Source of the DNA: DATDAW01 sp036525185 | GTDB lineage: Bacteria > Verrucomicrobiota > Verrucomicrobiia > Chthoniobacterales > DASVRZ01 | Length of the DNA: 64,000 bases | Direction of reading: 5' to 3' | Assembly (NCBI GenBank): GCA_036525185.1 | Contig: DATDAW010000043.1 | Span: 1 to 64,000 of the forward strand | Shown: positions 15,059 to 23,803 of the stretch, piece after piece | How the letters are laid out: each line of letters begins with the position of its first letter | How positions within the stretch are numbered: the stretch's first letter is position 1 | Made by a program: the position numbers and the translations under genes | Notes under the pieces: model-generated | What the model was told of the DNA's origin: nothing | The model's database searches: none | The model's input: only the letters and a program-made list of their open reading frames with translations

Positions 15059-16161
15059 TTAAAGATAAGGGCAGTGAAAGCCCGCGGCGGTCCAGAGCGC
15101 GTGCGGCAATGGGACCAAGATTGACGCGAGGATCGCGAACGTCGCGTAGCCAAGCCAGCGGCGTCCGGGCGTAATCGGCGTCACGTCGTTGAGCGGTGGT
15201 GTAGAGCGGCCTGCGATGAAGAAGACGATGATCGCCCACATCATCAGGCCCGACCAGACGAAGAGTGCCAGCAGCCTCGCAAGCAGGGCAAAAAGCAGCG
15301 ACGACCCGGCTGACGTTCCCCCAAACATGTGTCCGGCCGGCGCCGCATCGACGGGCAGAATCGTCGACGAACGCAGGCCGATGAGCAGGGCTGGAATCGC
15401 CACGGCGAGCCCCGCGAGCGGCCCTGCAACGGCGACGTCGAACAAGGAACGGCCGTTCTCGGTGGGTGACCGCATTTGGATGAACGCGCCGAAGGTTCCC
15501 AGCGCAAAGGGCACCGGAATAAAGAACGGAGGCGTGACATTGATCCCGTGCCGCCGCGCGGCGAAATAGTGGCCGAGTTCATGAACGCCCAAGATGGCGA
15601 GCAGAGCAAACGAATAGGGCAGCCCAGTCGCAAACTGCCCCGGCTCGCGCAGCAAATCGATCCCTTGATGTGCCGCGCCCGCCCACGTCGTCGTGAGCAC
15701 CGTGAGGCCGAAAAGCAGCCAATGCAGCCACGGGCGGACCGGCTTTCCATTGTCGCTTCCTCGACTGGCTTGGGCAGCAGAATGATCGCGCTGCCGAGCT
15801 TTTCATCTTCCTGAATGAGCGGCACAGCGCGATCCGAGAAAGCGCTCTTGAGCGTCTCGTAAACGGCGGCGGCGGATTCGCGCAGCCGCCCACGGAAGAC
15901 TTGCACACCGTCCTCTTCGGTCGCGATGCGGACATTCATGGCGTCGCGAATTACGGCCGGCTGGTCGCTTTCCTGGAGCATTCGCGGCTGCGTCTCCGCA
16001 GGCGGCGCACCCTCGTCGGGAGGAACGCCGATGAGCATCCAGATCAACCAGAAAGACACCAGTAACAGGAGCCAGAACCACATCGCGCCCAGCAGCGCAC
16101 CGCTAGGCAGCAGGATGTAGATCAGTCGCCAGGCGACTTCTTTGATTCGCTTGGTTTTCAT
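15059..16161 (-). pseudogene. Frameshifted site-2 protease family (M50) gene, EGY/Slr-like
   Basis: Two overlapping frames together encode one M50 protease. The first (from ATG 16161) gives an N-terminal membrane segment, a spacer with PAETQPRMLQES, and an alpha/beta region ending LLPKPVEEA. The second supplies HELGHYFAARRHG (zinc motif) and NDVTPITPGRRWLGY in place of the usual LDGG motif, as in chloroplast EGY-like proteases, with about seven membrane segments. The break lies near 15740-15765; a one-base change there would restore about 367 residues. No classical slippery heptamer is visible, so a mutation or an assembly error is likelier than programmed frameshifting. Confidence 0.78.
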
Positions 16162-16378
16162 AGGATTGAGTGCCTAAGCCGTAACCATGCAGTTGGTCAC
16201 AACGCATCTGCTGGATCTTTTTCTCCCGCCCTGCGGGATTGCTCGGCACTTCCATATGTCCGTCCCGATATGCGCGTGCCTCGCGCCTCTCACTTCGAAA
16301 AAATCTGCTGCGCAGCTGCGTCGCGGCCAATTGCATGGATACGGCTAAGGGGGCGAATCGTGTGCGAAAGTGTTGCGG

Positions 16379-17069
16379 TCAACGACTCCAAGTGAAGTGT
16401 TCATAGACTCCGGACCAATACATGCCGAACCCAGCAGCGAAGAGCATTTCCTCGACGGGCATGTAAAAAATCTGAAAACCAAGCAGCGCTTTGAGGTTCC
16501 AGACGCGTTGAATGTAGCCTGGTGACAGCCACTGCAATCCTTGCAGCAGCACGACATAGTAGAAAAGAAATAACAAACCCGCCTACCCACGTCTTCCTTT
16601 TCAAATCAGGCCGGCAAAGAATCGCGGCAAGCGCACCGACAAACATCGCGATGATACCCGGATAAATCGGATTCCATGGCAGGAAAAGGAGCAAGAGAAA
16701 GGCGATGATCGGAGAACCGAGAGTTAGATAGTGATGCCGATGCAGAGGACGCCGCTTCTCGGTGGAATCTATCGGTTGCAGTTTGTGCCCTGTGAGGGCG
16801 TTATAAAGCACGGTGGCAACGCCGCCGATGGCGAAGCAGAAAATCAGGCTCTCGATGTCAAAACCCGTCCGCTGCGCGAGGTCAAACAAGCTCGGAGGAT
16901 TCCAATACTCCGGCACGAAGAGCGGCTCGGTGAGACCGAACGGCATCGTAAAAACACTGACGCGCCACATGATCCGCCGCTGCATTGGAAACACGGCAAA
17001 GAGAACCAACCAGGGCGCCAGAAAAGCGCTCGCCCAGAAAAACCAGACGTAATGCTCAGGAATTCTCAC
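16379..17069 (-). pseudogene. Frameshifted lycopene-cyclase-domain membrane protein
   Basis: The frame from GTG 17069 encodes one lycopene-cyclase-type repeat (TEPLFVPEYWNPPSLFD...) and the start of a second. After about 16580 the family match continues in the +1 frame as YYVVLLQGLQWLSPG and ends with PVEEMLFAAGFGMYW, the conserved repeat motif, before a stop at 16379. Repaired, the protein would have about 230 residues and six to seven membrane segments, like fused CrtYc-CrtYd lycopene cyclases. The frame slips at or next to GGGTTT. Its GTG start overlaps the CopA-like stop codon by four bases, so it belongs to the metal-transport operon. No carotenoid genes are nearby. Confidence 0.7.
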
Positions 17070-19378
17070 AGCGAAATTCTCCGCAAGCGAAGCGCGTTCA
17101 CGACGACGGAGACGGAACTGAAACTCATGGCCGCGCCGGCGATGATGGGGCTGAGGAGCAGGCCGAGGGACGGGTAGAGAATGCCAGCGGCGATGGGCAC
17201 GCCGAGCACGTTGTAGATGAAGGCGAAAAAGAGGTTTTGCCGGATGTTGCGCATCACGGCCCGGCTGATACGGATCGCCTTGGTGATGCCCATCAGATCG
17301 CCCTTCACCAATGTGATACCGGCGCTCTCGATGGCCACGTCGGTGCCGGTGCCCATTGCGACACCGACATTCGCCTCGGCGAGCGCCGGTGCGTCGTTGA
17401 TGCCGTCGCCGGCCATCGCAACGATAGTACGGTGGCCCTTCAATTTGTGGACGATCTCAATCTTGTCCCGAGGCGCGACTTCGGCATGCACTTCGTCGAT
17501 GCCCAGTTCGCGGGCGACGGCCTCGGCCGTTTTGCGGTTGTCGCCGGTGCACATGATGATTTTAATACCGAGCGCGTGCAATGCCTCGATCGCTTTCGAC
17601 GTCGTTTCCTTGATGGGGTCGGCGATGGCGAGAATGCCTGCGGCTTCCTCACCGGTCGCAATCCAGACGACTGTCTGCGCCTTCTCCTGCCACTGCTGCG
17701 CCTGCTGTTTGAGGTCGTCGGGAATGCCGATACCAGATTCGGCGAGGAATTTTTCTTTGCCGATGCGGACGGTTTCTCCTTCGACGAGACCGGTCACGCC
17801 GCCGCCTGTTGTGGATTCGAAATCTTTAACTTCGAGCAGGTCGAGTTTGCTCGCCTTCGCCTCATCGACGATGGCGCGGGCCAGTGGATGTTCGCTGTTT
17901 TGTTCGATGGCCGCAGCGATTTGGAGCAGGCGATTTTCGTCGCCGCCGGGCGCGGCCAGGCGATTGGTTACGCGCGGTTTGCCTGCGGTGAGCGTGCCCG
18001 TCTTGTCGGTGACGAGATGGGTCACCTTTTCCGTCGTTTCGAGGGCCTCGGCATTTTTGACCAGAATGCCGCTCTGCGCGGCACGCCCCACACCGACCAT
18101 GATTGACATCGGCGTCGCGAGACCGAGCGCGCACGGGCAGGCAATGATGAGCACGGACACCGCATTGACGAGCGCATAAGCCATCGCCGGCGCAGGACCA
18201 AAGACCGCCCAGATAATGAAGGTGACGATGGCGATGACGATGACGATTGGCACAAACCATCCGGCGACAGTGTCGGCAAGCTTCTGGATCGGCGCGCGGC
18301 TGCGTTGCGCCTCGGCGACCATGTGAACGATTTGTGAAAGAAGCGTCTCAGAACCGATTTTTTCGGCGCGCATGAGGAACGTGCCGGTCTGGTTGACGGT
18401 CGCGCCGATCACATTATCGCCGGCGCCTTTTTCGACCGGCATTGGCTCGCCGGTGATCATGGATTCATCGAGGTTGCTTTTGCCGTCGATGATCCTGCCG
18501 TCGATGGGCACTTTCTCGCCCGGGCGCACGCGGAGCACGTCGTCCTTCTGCACTTCATCCACAGGCACATCCTCTTCCTTGCCGTCGATTACGCGATGCG
18601 CCGTCTTCGCCGCGAGGCCAAGCAGCGCCTTGATCGCCTGCCCGGTGCGGCTGCGCGCCTTTGCCTCAAGCAACTGGCCGAGCAGCACGAGCACGGTAAT
18701 TATTGCCGCCGCTTCGAAGTAAAGCTCCACCTCGCCACCTCGCTGGAAGGATTTGGGGAAGACTCCCGGCGCAAGAACGCCGACCGCGCTGTAAACGTAG
18801 GCTGCGCCTACCCCGGTGGCGATGAGCGTGAACATATTGAGGCTTCGGTTGAGTATCGAACGCCATCCTTTGCTGAAAAACATCCCGCCTGCCCAAAGAA
18901 CGACGGGCGTTGCCAGGATGAATTCAATCCATTTTGAAACGCTCTTCGGCATCCATGTTTCAAAGTGGACGCCTGGAATGTAGTGTCCCATTGCAAGGAA
19001 TAAAACCGGCACCGTGAGCGCAGTGCCGATCCAGAACTTGCGCGAGAGAGAGCGGATTTCTTTGTCCTCGGCGCTGCCTTCGAGCGCGACCATTTTCGGC
19101 ACGAGTGTCATCCCACACTTCGGGCAATCGCCAGGATGATCCTGTTCGATCTCCGGATGCATCGGGCACGTGTAGATGATCTTCGATTCCGATGCGACCG
19201 GCGTCACCCGCTCGAGCGCCATTCCGCATTTGGGACAATCGCCCGGCTTGTCGGATACGAGTTCCGGATGCATCGGGCACGTGTATTTGCCTGCTGCAAT
19301 GGGTGCCTTCGACGGCTTTCCAAGGCGATGGCTGTGACGTTCGTCGCAGTGCGTGTGATGATGTTTGTCGTCACTCAT
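17066..19378 (-). CDS. copA: Copper-type heavy-metal P1B ATPase (CopA-like) with two N-terminal metal-binding zinc-ribbon motifs
   Basis: A 770-residue metal efflux ATPase. The N-terminus is His-rich and is followed by two YTCPMHPE...DCPKCGM domains (Cys34-Cys51 and Cys71-Cys88) instead of the common CXXC/HMA domain. Eight membrane segments follow, with the transport motif CPC in IIACPCALGLATP near residue 416, the phosphorylation motif DKTGTLT near 457, TGDN and GDGINDAPAL. The last helices contain YNVLGVPIAAG and MSFSSVSVVVNALRLRR, as in P1B-1 copper pumps. Such proteins export Cu(I) or Ag(I) to the periplasm. Start is ATG 19378, overlapping the preceding small gene by four bases. The nearby CnrYXH-like set may regulate it, which is inference. 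Confidence 0.95.
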   Translation of the reverse strand: MSDDKHHHTHCDERHSHRLGKPSKAPIAAGKYTCPMHPELVSDKPGDCPKCGMALERVTPVASESKIIYTCPMHPEIEQDHPGDCPKCGMTLVPKMVALEGSAEDKEIRSLSRKFWIGTALTVPVLFLAMGHYIPGVHFETWMPKSVSKWIEFILATPVVLWAGGMFFSKGWRSILNRSLNMFTLIATGVGAAYVYSAVGVLAPGVFPKSFQRGGEVELYFEAAAIITVLVLLGQLLEAKARSRTGQAIKALLGLAAKTAHRVIDGKEEDVPVDEVQKDDVLRVRPGEKVPIDGRIIDGKSNLDESMITGEPMPVEKGAGDNVIGATVNQTGTFLMRAEKIGSETLLSQIVHMVAEAQRSRAPIQKLADTVAGWFVPIVIVIAIVTFIIWAVFGPAPAMAYALVNAVSVLIIACPCALGLATPMSIMVGVGRAAQSGILVKNAEALETTEKVTHLVTDKTGTLTAGKPRVTNRLAAPGGDENRLLQIAAAIEQNSEHPLARAIVDEAKASKLDLLEVKDFESTTGGGVTGLVEGETVRIGKEKFLAESGIGIPDDLKQQAQQWQEKAQTVVWIATGEEAAGILAIADPIKETTSKAIEALHALGIKIIMCTGDNRKTAEAVARELGIDEVHAEVAPRDKIEIVHKLKGHRTIVAMAGDGINDAPALAEANVGVAMGTGTDVAIESAGITLVKGDLMGITKAIRISRAVMRNIRQNLFFAFIYNVLGVPIAAGILYPSLGLLLSPIIAGAAMSFSSVSVVVNALRLRRISL

Positions 19379-19596
19379 AACGTATATTTCGAGTGTAGGT
19401 TTCCAAGTGCGTTCCGTGTGTGGAGCACTGAGGCGCCAATTCCGAGCAAGACGAGCAGGACACCTGCGCCCCCCAACAGGTTCAGCGTCTCTCCGTGGAT
19501 TAAAAACGCCGTTCCAAGGCCAAGGACTGGCACGATTGCGAGCAGCAACCCGACGTGCATGGGGTTTGCTGCGACGCCTTCTGGTCCCGCTTTCAT
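19375..19596 (-). CDS. Small two-helix membrane protein in the metal operon
   Basis: A 73-residue protein with two hydrophobic segments (about residues 12-30 and 37-57) and no recognised domain. ATG 19596 overlaps the stop codon of the DUF5676 gene (ATGA), and its own stop overlaps the CopA start in the same way. It is therefore translated as part of a tight operon, which is the main evidence that it is real. It may be an accessory factor of the metal pump. Confidence 0.65.
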   Translation of the reverse strand: MKAGPEGVAANPMHVGLLLAIVPVLGLGTAFLIHGETLNLLGGAGVLLVLLGIGASVLHTRNALGNLHSKYTL

Positions 19597-19889
19597 CCGC
19601 GGCCGATCCGCGCTGCTAAATTGTAGAATCCCGCAATCATCGCTCCTGCAAACCAACCCAGCACGAAGATCGAAACAATGCCGAGCAGCTCTTCGGTTAA
19701 CCGAATGTTCGCGCGCAAGATCGGCCCGATATCCACTCCGTGCAGCAGGCTGTTGAAGAACGCGACCGCCTTTTCATGCGGCACGACGCTCAGCGTGAGG
19801 AGGCAACCAAGGCGGAAAACCACGGCGGTCAAACCAAACGCAATTCCCAGCCGGCGCGGACTAATGATGTTTGTTGTCGCGGTGTTCAT
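19593..19889 (-). CDS. DUF5676-family membrane protein
   Basis: A 98-residue inner-membrane protein with two to three hydrophobic segments. It has the family's signature blocks FFNSLLHGVDIGPILR and LLGIVSIFVLGWFAGAMIAGFYN. DUF5676 proteins are of unknown function but are often encoded beside copper and other heavy-metal efflux genes, as here. A good ribosome site (AAGGAG, five bases before ATG 19889) supports the start. Its 5' end overlaps the preceding small gene by 29 bp. Confidence 0.85.
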   Translation of the reverse strand: MNTATTNIISPRRLGIAFGLTAVVFRLGCLLTLSVVPHEKAVAFFNSLLHGVDIGPILRANIRLTEELLGIVSIFVLGWFAGAMIAGFYNLAARIGRG

Positions 19890-20055
19890 GATTCTCCTTT
19901 TTATGGCCGCTATGCCCCATGAAGAGATGGCAGCCGAGCATCAGCAGGACGAAGATCACCAACGAGACGTCGTTGCTCACTCCCAGCGCGGGCAGAATGA
20001 AAATCAAGAGAAACGGCAGAACGCAGCCGATCAGCATCATAAGCATGTGTTTCAT
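19861..20055 (-). CDS. Small His-rich-tailed membrane protein
   Basis: A 64-residue protein beginning MKHMLMMLIGCVLPFLLIF, with two membrane segments and a His-rich C-terminal tail (HSGHKKENHEHRDNKHH). Small proteins of this MKH-MLIGC type occur in metal-resistance clusters and could bind metal at the tail. The ATG overlaps the stop of the methyltransferase-like gene (ATGA). The function is unproven. Confidence 0.75.
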   Translation of the reverse strand: MKHMLMMLIGCVLPFLLIFILPALGVSNDVSLVIFVLLMLGCHLFMGHSGHKKENHEHRDNKHH

Positions 20056-20714
20056 GCCGTATGCTCCTTTGGATGTTTCAAAAGCCTTGGAATAAAAGCC
20101 GGCACGTGTCGCCGATAAGCCGCATATTCAGCCGGGAAATGCCGACTGACTTCCTTTTCTTCGCGCATCGACAACCTGTAATAAGCAAAAACCAGGATCG
20201 GCCACATGACCAGGGTGATCAATGTGGGCCATTGAATCAGCAAGCCAAGCGTGATCAAAAACAGCCCGACATACTGCGGATGCCGAACATGGGAATACAC
20301 GCCCTCAGTCACGAGCCGGCCTTCGCTATGATAAATCAGCGTCCAGCCTTTATACAGCACGTAGAAGCCGAAAAACATGATGCCGTTGCTGAGAAGGTGC
20401 AGGATGGTCATTGCCACGCTGGAATCGGCAAGCCTGAGCATCACCAGCCATAGATGGCCGTGGTTATGCGAGAAGGGATTCAGCACGGGATAAGACGCCC
20501 CGAGCCACTGAGTCAGGAAATAGATCGTCAACGGCAGTCCATACATCTCCGTGAAGAGCGCGACGATGAAACCAATGAAGACCCCCATCGTCCGCCATTC
20601 CACGCGGCCTTTTGGTCGAACGAAGCTGATCGCAAAGAAGAGGAATAGGAGGACGTTGAAGGCGACCACGCTCCACATCCCGTAAGCAAAAGCAGAAGTA
20701 TCTTGTCCGTGCAT
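20052..20714 (-). CDS. Isoprenylcysteine carboxyl methyltransferase (ICMT)-like membrane protein
   Basis: A 220-residue integral membrane protein with about five helices. The C-terminal ICMT/PEMT-type SAM-binding motif is VYSHVRHPQYVGLFLITLGLLIQW, followed by the acidic pair REEKEVSRHFPAEYAAYRRHVPAFIP. Bacterial homologues methylate unknown substrates and are frequent in copper or heavy-metal clusters. I start it at ATG 20714, because the open frame upstream encodes no recognisable protein. It is the first gene of the operon ICMT, small protein, DUF5676, small protein, CopA, lycopene-cyclase-like protein, in which nearly every junction overlaps. Confidence 0.88.
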   Translation of the reverse strand: MHGQDTSAFAYGMWSVVAFNVLLFLFFAISFVRPKGRVEWRTMGVFIGFIVALFTEMYGLPLTIYFLTQWLGASYPVLNPFSHNHGHLWLVMLRLADSSVAMTILHLLSNGIMFFGFYVLYKGWTLIYHSEGRLVTEGVYSHVRHPQYVGLFLITLGLLIQWPTLITLVMWPILVFAYYRLSMREEKEVSRHFPAEYAAYRRHVPAFIPRLLKHPKEHTA

Positions 20715-20840
20715 GGTTGTGTATTGTCGTTGTTGACGTTTTTTCGGATCAGATGGTTCTCGACCCGAGGGGGTTCGCGAAAAGACTGCGCATTTTTCTA
20801 ATCTGCTGCTGGATCCTGTTTTGCGAACATATCGCCTCAC

Positions 20841-22544
20841 TCATAGTAAGCCTTTGAGCACATATTCCTGCACCATGCGCTGGGTATTGAAGTGCGCTGC
20901 GTTGAGCGCGATGGCGTGGCGCATCAGTTGCAGCCATTTCACACGGTGAAGGTAAAATGTCGGCAGGATGACGCGATCAAGCTTGTCGTAAAGCGATAGC
21001 GCGTGCGCCAAATTCGCGTCGCCAGCAGGCGCGCCGGAATGAATCGCCCAGCCGGTGATGTCTTCGACGCATCCTTCGAGCCACCAGCCGTCGAGCACGC
21101 TCAAGCTTGGCACCCCGTTGAGGGCGGCCTTCATCCCACTGGTGCCGCTCGCCTCCATGGGCGGCAGGGGAGTGTTCAGCCACGCGTCGGCGCCGCTGAC
21201 AAGAAGGCGCGCCATCCGCCAACCGTAATCTTCCAGATAGACGAGCCGCACCTCCGGGAGCAGCGCGTCCTTGTGACGAATGATTTCGCGGATGATATCC
21301 TTCCCCTGCTCATCGCGTGGATGCGCCTTTCCCGCAAAAACGATCTGTATCGGCCCGTGGTCTGCTGCTATGCGCTTGAGTCTTACTGGGTCGGTCAGCA
21401 GAAGGCCGGCGCGTTTGTAAGCCGTCGCACGCCGGGCAAAGCCGAGAGTGAACACGCCGGGATCAAAGCCCATGGCTGACAGGCGGTTGATTTCGTCGAT
21501 CATTTGCCGCTTGGCCGCCTCGTGCGCCTGCCAAATGTCTTCGTCGGGAATATTGAGCGCGCCGCGCAAGCTGGCATTGTCCTCCCGCCAACCGGGGACA
21601 AACCGCTCAAAGAGGGCGGCGAAGGAAGCCGCGACCCATGTCGCTAGATGCACGCCGTTGGTAATATGATCGATCTGGTAGTGGTGAATGGGATCTTTTG
21701 GCTGAAGGATGTCTTGGGAAACTTCGCCGTGCTTTTTGGCCACACCGTTGACGTAATGGCTCAGGTTCAGGGCCAGATACGTCATATTCAACTCGCCGCC
21801 GCAGCAGAAGACTTCCTGCACTTTGAAAATGTCGTCTCTCCCAAGTACGCGCCGGGCGTGATCAAGCGGGAAGCGGTCGTGACCAGCCGCGACAGGCGTG
21901 TGGGTGGTGAAGACGCATCGCCGGCGAACAGCCGCCACATCCTTGCCGTCAAACCGGCTGCGCCGGAACCAGCGCGCACGCTCGTCGAGCAACTCGATAC
22001 CCAACAGCGCCGCGTGACCTTCGTTCATGTGAAAACGGCGGATCTCGTGATATCCAAGCGCGCGCAACATTCGCACACCGCCGATGCCGAGGACAATTTC
22101 CTGGCAAAGTCGGTAATGAAAATCCCCGCCGTAGAGGTGATCAGTGATCCGGCGGTCCCACGGCGAGTTTTCGTGAAGATCGGCGTCAAGCAGGAAGACA
22201 GGCACTTCCCATCCCGAGAGACCCGTCACCGTATATTGCCATGCGCGAAGACAGACAGACCGGCCTTCGATACTTACCAGCACTCGCGGCGAAAGCACGC
22301 GGCAGAACCGCGCCACATCCCAGGACTGCGGCGCCTCCGCTTGCCATCCACCATGATCGATTTTTTGTGTGAAATATCCCTGGCGATGCAGCAGCGAGAC
22401 CACCACCACGGGAAGCTTCAGATCGGCGGCAGAACGGATCGTGTCGCCCGCAAGCATTCCGAGTCCGCCGCTGTAGGTGGGAAGGGCTTCCTCCAGCGCG
22501 ATTTCCATCGAAAAATAGGCGATGACATCTTTCGGCTCGGTCAT
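20841..22544 (-). CDS. Alpha-glucan (glycogen/maltodextrin) phosphorylase, short GT35 form
   Basis: A 567-residue GT35 enzyme that releases glucose 1-phosphate from alpha-1,4-glucans using pyridoxal phosphate. It starts VIAYFSMEIALEEALPTYSGGLGMLAGD, the hallmark of the short bacterial/archaeal type (about 550-720 residues, unlike the 800-residue GlgP). The phosphate/PLP region MEASGTSGMKAALNGV, with its cofactor lysine, lies near residue 470. Start is ATG 22544. It is 126 bp upstream of the metal operon and 188 bp downstream of the ECF sigma gene, so it might be read from either unit. No other glycogen gene is nearby. Confidence 0.93.
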   Translation of the reverse strand: MTEPKDVIAYFSMEIALEEALPTYSGGLGMLAGDTIRSAADLKLPVVVVSLLHRQGYFTQKIDHGGWQAEAPQSWDVARFCRVLSPRVLVSIEGRSVCLRAWQYTVTGLSGWEVPVFLLDADLHENSPWDRRITDHLYGGDFHYRLCQEIVLGIGGVRMLRALGYHEIRRFHMNEGHAALLGIELLDERARWFRRSRFDGKDVAAVRRRCVFTTHTPVAAGHDRFPLDHARRVLGRDDIFKVQEVFCCGGELNMTYLALNLSHYVNGVAKKHGEVSQDILQPKDPIHHYQIDHITNGVHLATWVAASFAALFERFVPGWREDNASLRGALNIPDEDIWQAHEAAKRQMIDEINRLSAMGFDPGVFTLGFARRATAYKRAGLLLTDPVRLKRIAADHGPIQIVFAGKAHPRDEQGKDIIREIIRHKDALLPEVRLVYLEDYGWRMARLLVSGADAWLNTPLPPMEASGTSGMKAALNGVPSLSVLDGWWLEGCVEDITGWAIHSGAPAGDANLAHALSLYDKLDRVILPTFYLHRVKWLQLMRHAIALNAAHFNTQRMVQEYVLKGLL

Positions 22545-22732
22545 TGTATTTAAATGCTGGACTCAATTTGGATCGATTGGCGGCTGGGAAGAACCTCGCA
22601 GACTTCAAGACCAAAGCTCTACGCATCCTCGCGCAAATACTCCGCATTTTTCCCGGGCCGTCGGCCGGAACGAATCCCGATTGAACTAGTCAGTTCGCGG
22701 TTTGGAGGTGGCCGTCGGCGCTCATACTCCCT

Positions 22733-23344
22733 TTAACGGCGGCGTCGTTGGAATCCCTCACATTTTTCGGTTCTATCCTGTCGCTTGACTCGCAACATTT
22801 TTTCCAGGCGTTTGCGTGCCCGGTAAACGCGCGTCTCGATGGTTTTCGGCGTTGTGCCAAGCCGTTGAGCGGCCTCAATGTGTGACAGTCCTTCGAGCGC
22901 CGTGAGGGTGAGAGCGGTCTTGAGGTCATGCGGCAGACGGCCGATGGCTACTTCGACAGCTTTTACCTGCTCGTCACACTCGGCGAGCTCGAAGGGCGTC
23001 GGATCTCGAGCCAGCAATTCCACAGGCTTGTCGCGTCCGCTCGAATCCAGCGAGAAAGTGCGATTTGCGTCGCGATGATGCCTGCTACGCAAGTGGTCAC
23101 GGCAAAGGTTGGTCGCGATGGCGAAGAGCCATGTGACGAACCGTGCCTTTGGCGTGAAAGAGCGGATATTGAAGTAGACGCGGACGAAGGTCTCCTGCGT
23201 CAGCTCCGCGGCTTCCACCTCGTTGCGAACGTAGCGATAGATGAAACCAAACAATGCCGCCTTGTGGCGGGACATCAATTCATCGAGGGCGGAATCGTCT
23301 CCGGCCTGGAGCGCGCGGACCAATGGGAGGTCTTCGTCATCCAC
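22733..23344 (-). CDS. ECF-family RNA polymerase sigma factor (CnrH-like position)
   Basis: A 203-residue sigma70-family factor with sigma region 2 (LFGFIYRYVRNEVEAAELTQETFVRVYFNI and FVTWLFAIATNLCRDHLRSR, about residues 30-85) and region 4 (LPHDLKTALTLTALEGLSHIEAAQRLGTTPKTIETRVYRARKRLEKML, about 137-184). It starts at GTG 23344, 6 bp after the CnrX-like sensor gene. Gene order and the sensor's metal ligands suggest release of this factor from the membrane anti-sigma protein upon metal sensing. Likely targets are the metal operon downstream or its own promoter; I could not identify its promoter consensus. Confidence 0.92.
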   Translation of the reverse strand: MDDEDLPLVRALQAGDDSALDELMSRHKAALFGFIYRYVRNEVEAAELTQETFVRVYFNIRSFTPKARFVTWLFAIATNLCRDHLRSRHHRDANRTFSLDSSGRDKPVELLARDPTPFELAECDEQVKAVEVAIGRLPHDLKTALTLTALEGLSHIEAAQRLGTTPKTIETRVYRARKRLEKMLRVKRQDRTEKCEGFQRRRR

Positions 23345-23350
23345 ACGCGC

Positions 23351-23803
23351 TCAATGGCTTTCGCCGGTTTCTGATTTGAGGGCTTCCGCCGTGAGTTTCA
23401 ACAATTTGTCGCCTTGTTCGGGACTCAACACGGCTTTCATCTCGAAAACGTGGGCGATGGTTACCCTCTGGAGTTCGCCTTGGGCGGCGTGGATCTTTTC
23501 AATCGCGGCGTTCACGCGGTGCGACGCGCCCTTGTCTTCAAAGATCGCCGTTGCCAGCTCCGTATTAGCTTGCCGAATGGTTTGGGTCAGCTGTGCACGA
23601 CGCTCGGCATAGCGATGTTCGATGGAATCCAGCGATTTTTTCTGTTCGGCCGTGATGCCCAGCTGTTCATGCATCCAATAATGCGCACTCTCCGATTTGT
23701 CGTGGCGACCTATAGGGATGAAATATCGAGTAAGGAGACACGCCCCCATCGCAACGAGCGCCACGACGACCAGCACCAGGACAAGTTGAACGGGCTTTTT
23801 CAT
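23351..23803 (-). CDS. CnrX-type periplasmic metal sensor
   Basis: A 150-residue protein with one N-terminal membrane anchor (residues 7-28) and a periplasmic all-helical hairpin of the CnrX/CpxP/ZraP class. The five metal ligands reported for Cupriavidus CnrX (His42, His46, Glu63, His119, Met123, from memory) have equivalents here at His41, His45, Glu62, His118 and Met122, in HYWMHEQLG, IEHRYAERR and AHVFEM. This argues for Ni(II)/Co(II) sensing. The gene sits between the anti-sigma and sigma genes, overlapping the former by four bases, in the order of cnrYXH. Confidence 0.87.
   Translation of the reverse strand: MKKPVQLVLVLVVVALVAMGACLLTRYFIPIGRHDKSESAHYWMHEQLGITAEQKKSLDSIEHRYAERRAQLTQTIRQANTELATAIFEDKGASHRVNAAIEKIHAAQGELQRVTIAHVFEMKAVLSPEQGDKLLKLTAEALKSETGESH

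Noticed and set aside
15244..15740. Programmed frameshift in the site-2 protease gene
   Set aside because: No slippery heptamer or obvious downstream stimulator is visible at the switch point; a mutation or sequencing error is simpler.
16103..16378. Small frames between the two frameshifted genes
   Set aside because: They have shadow-like composition, no ribosome sites and no domains; the gap of about 215 bp shows nothing I can identify.
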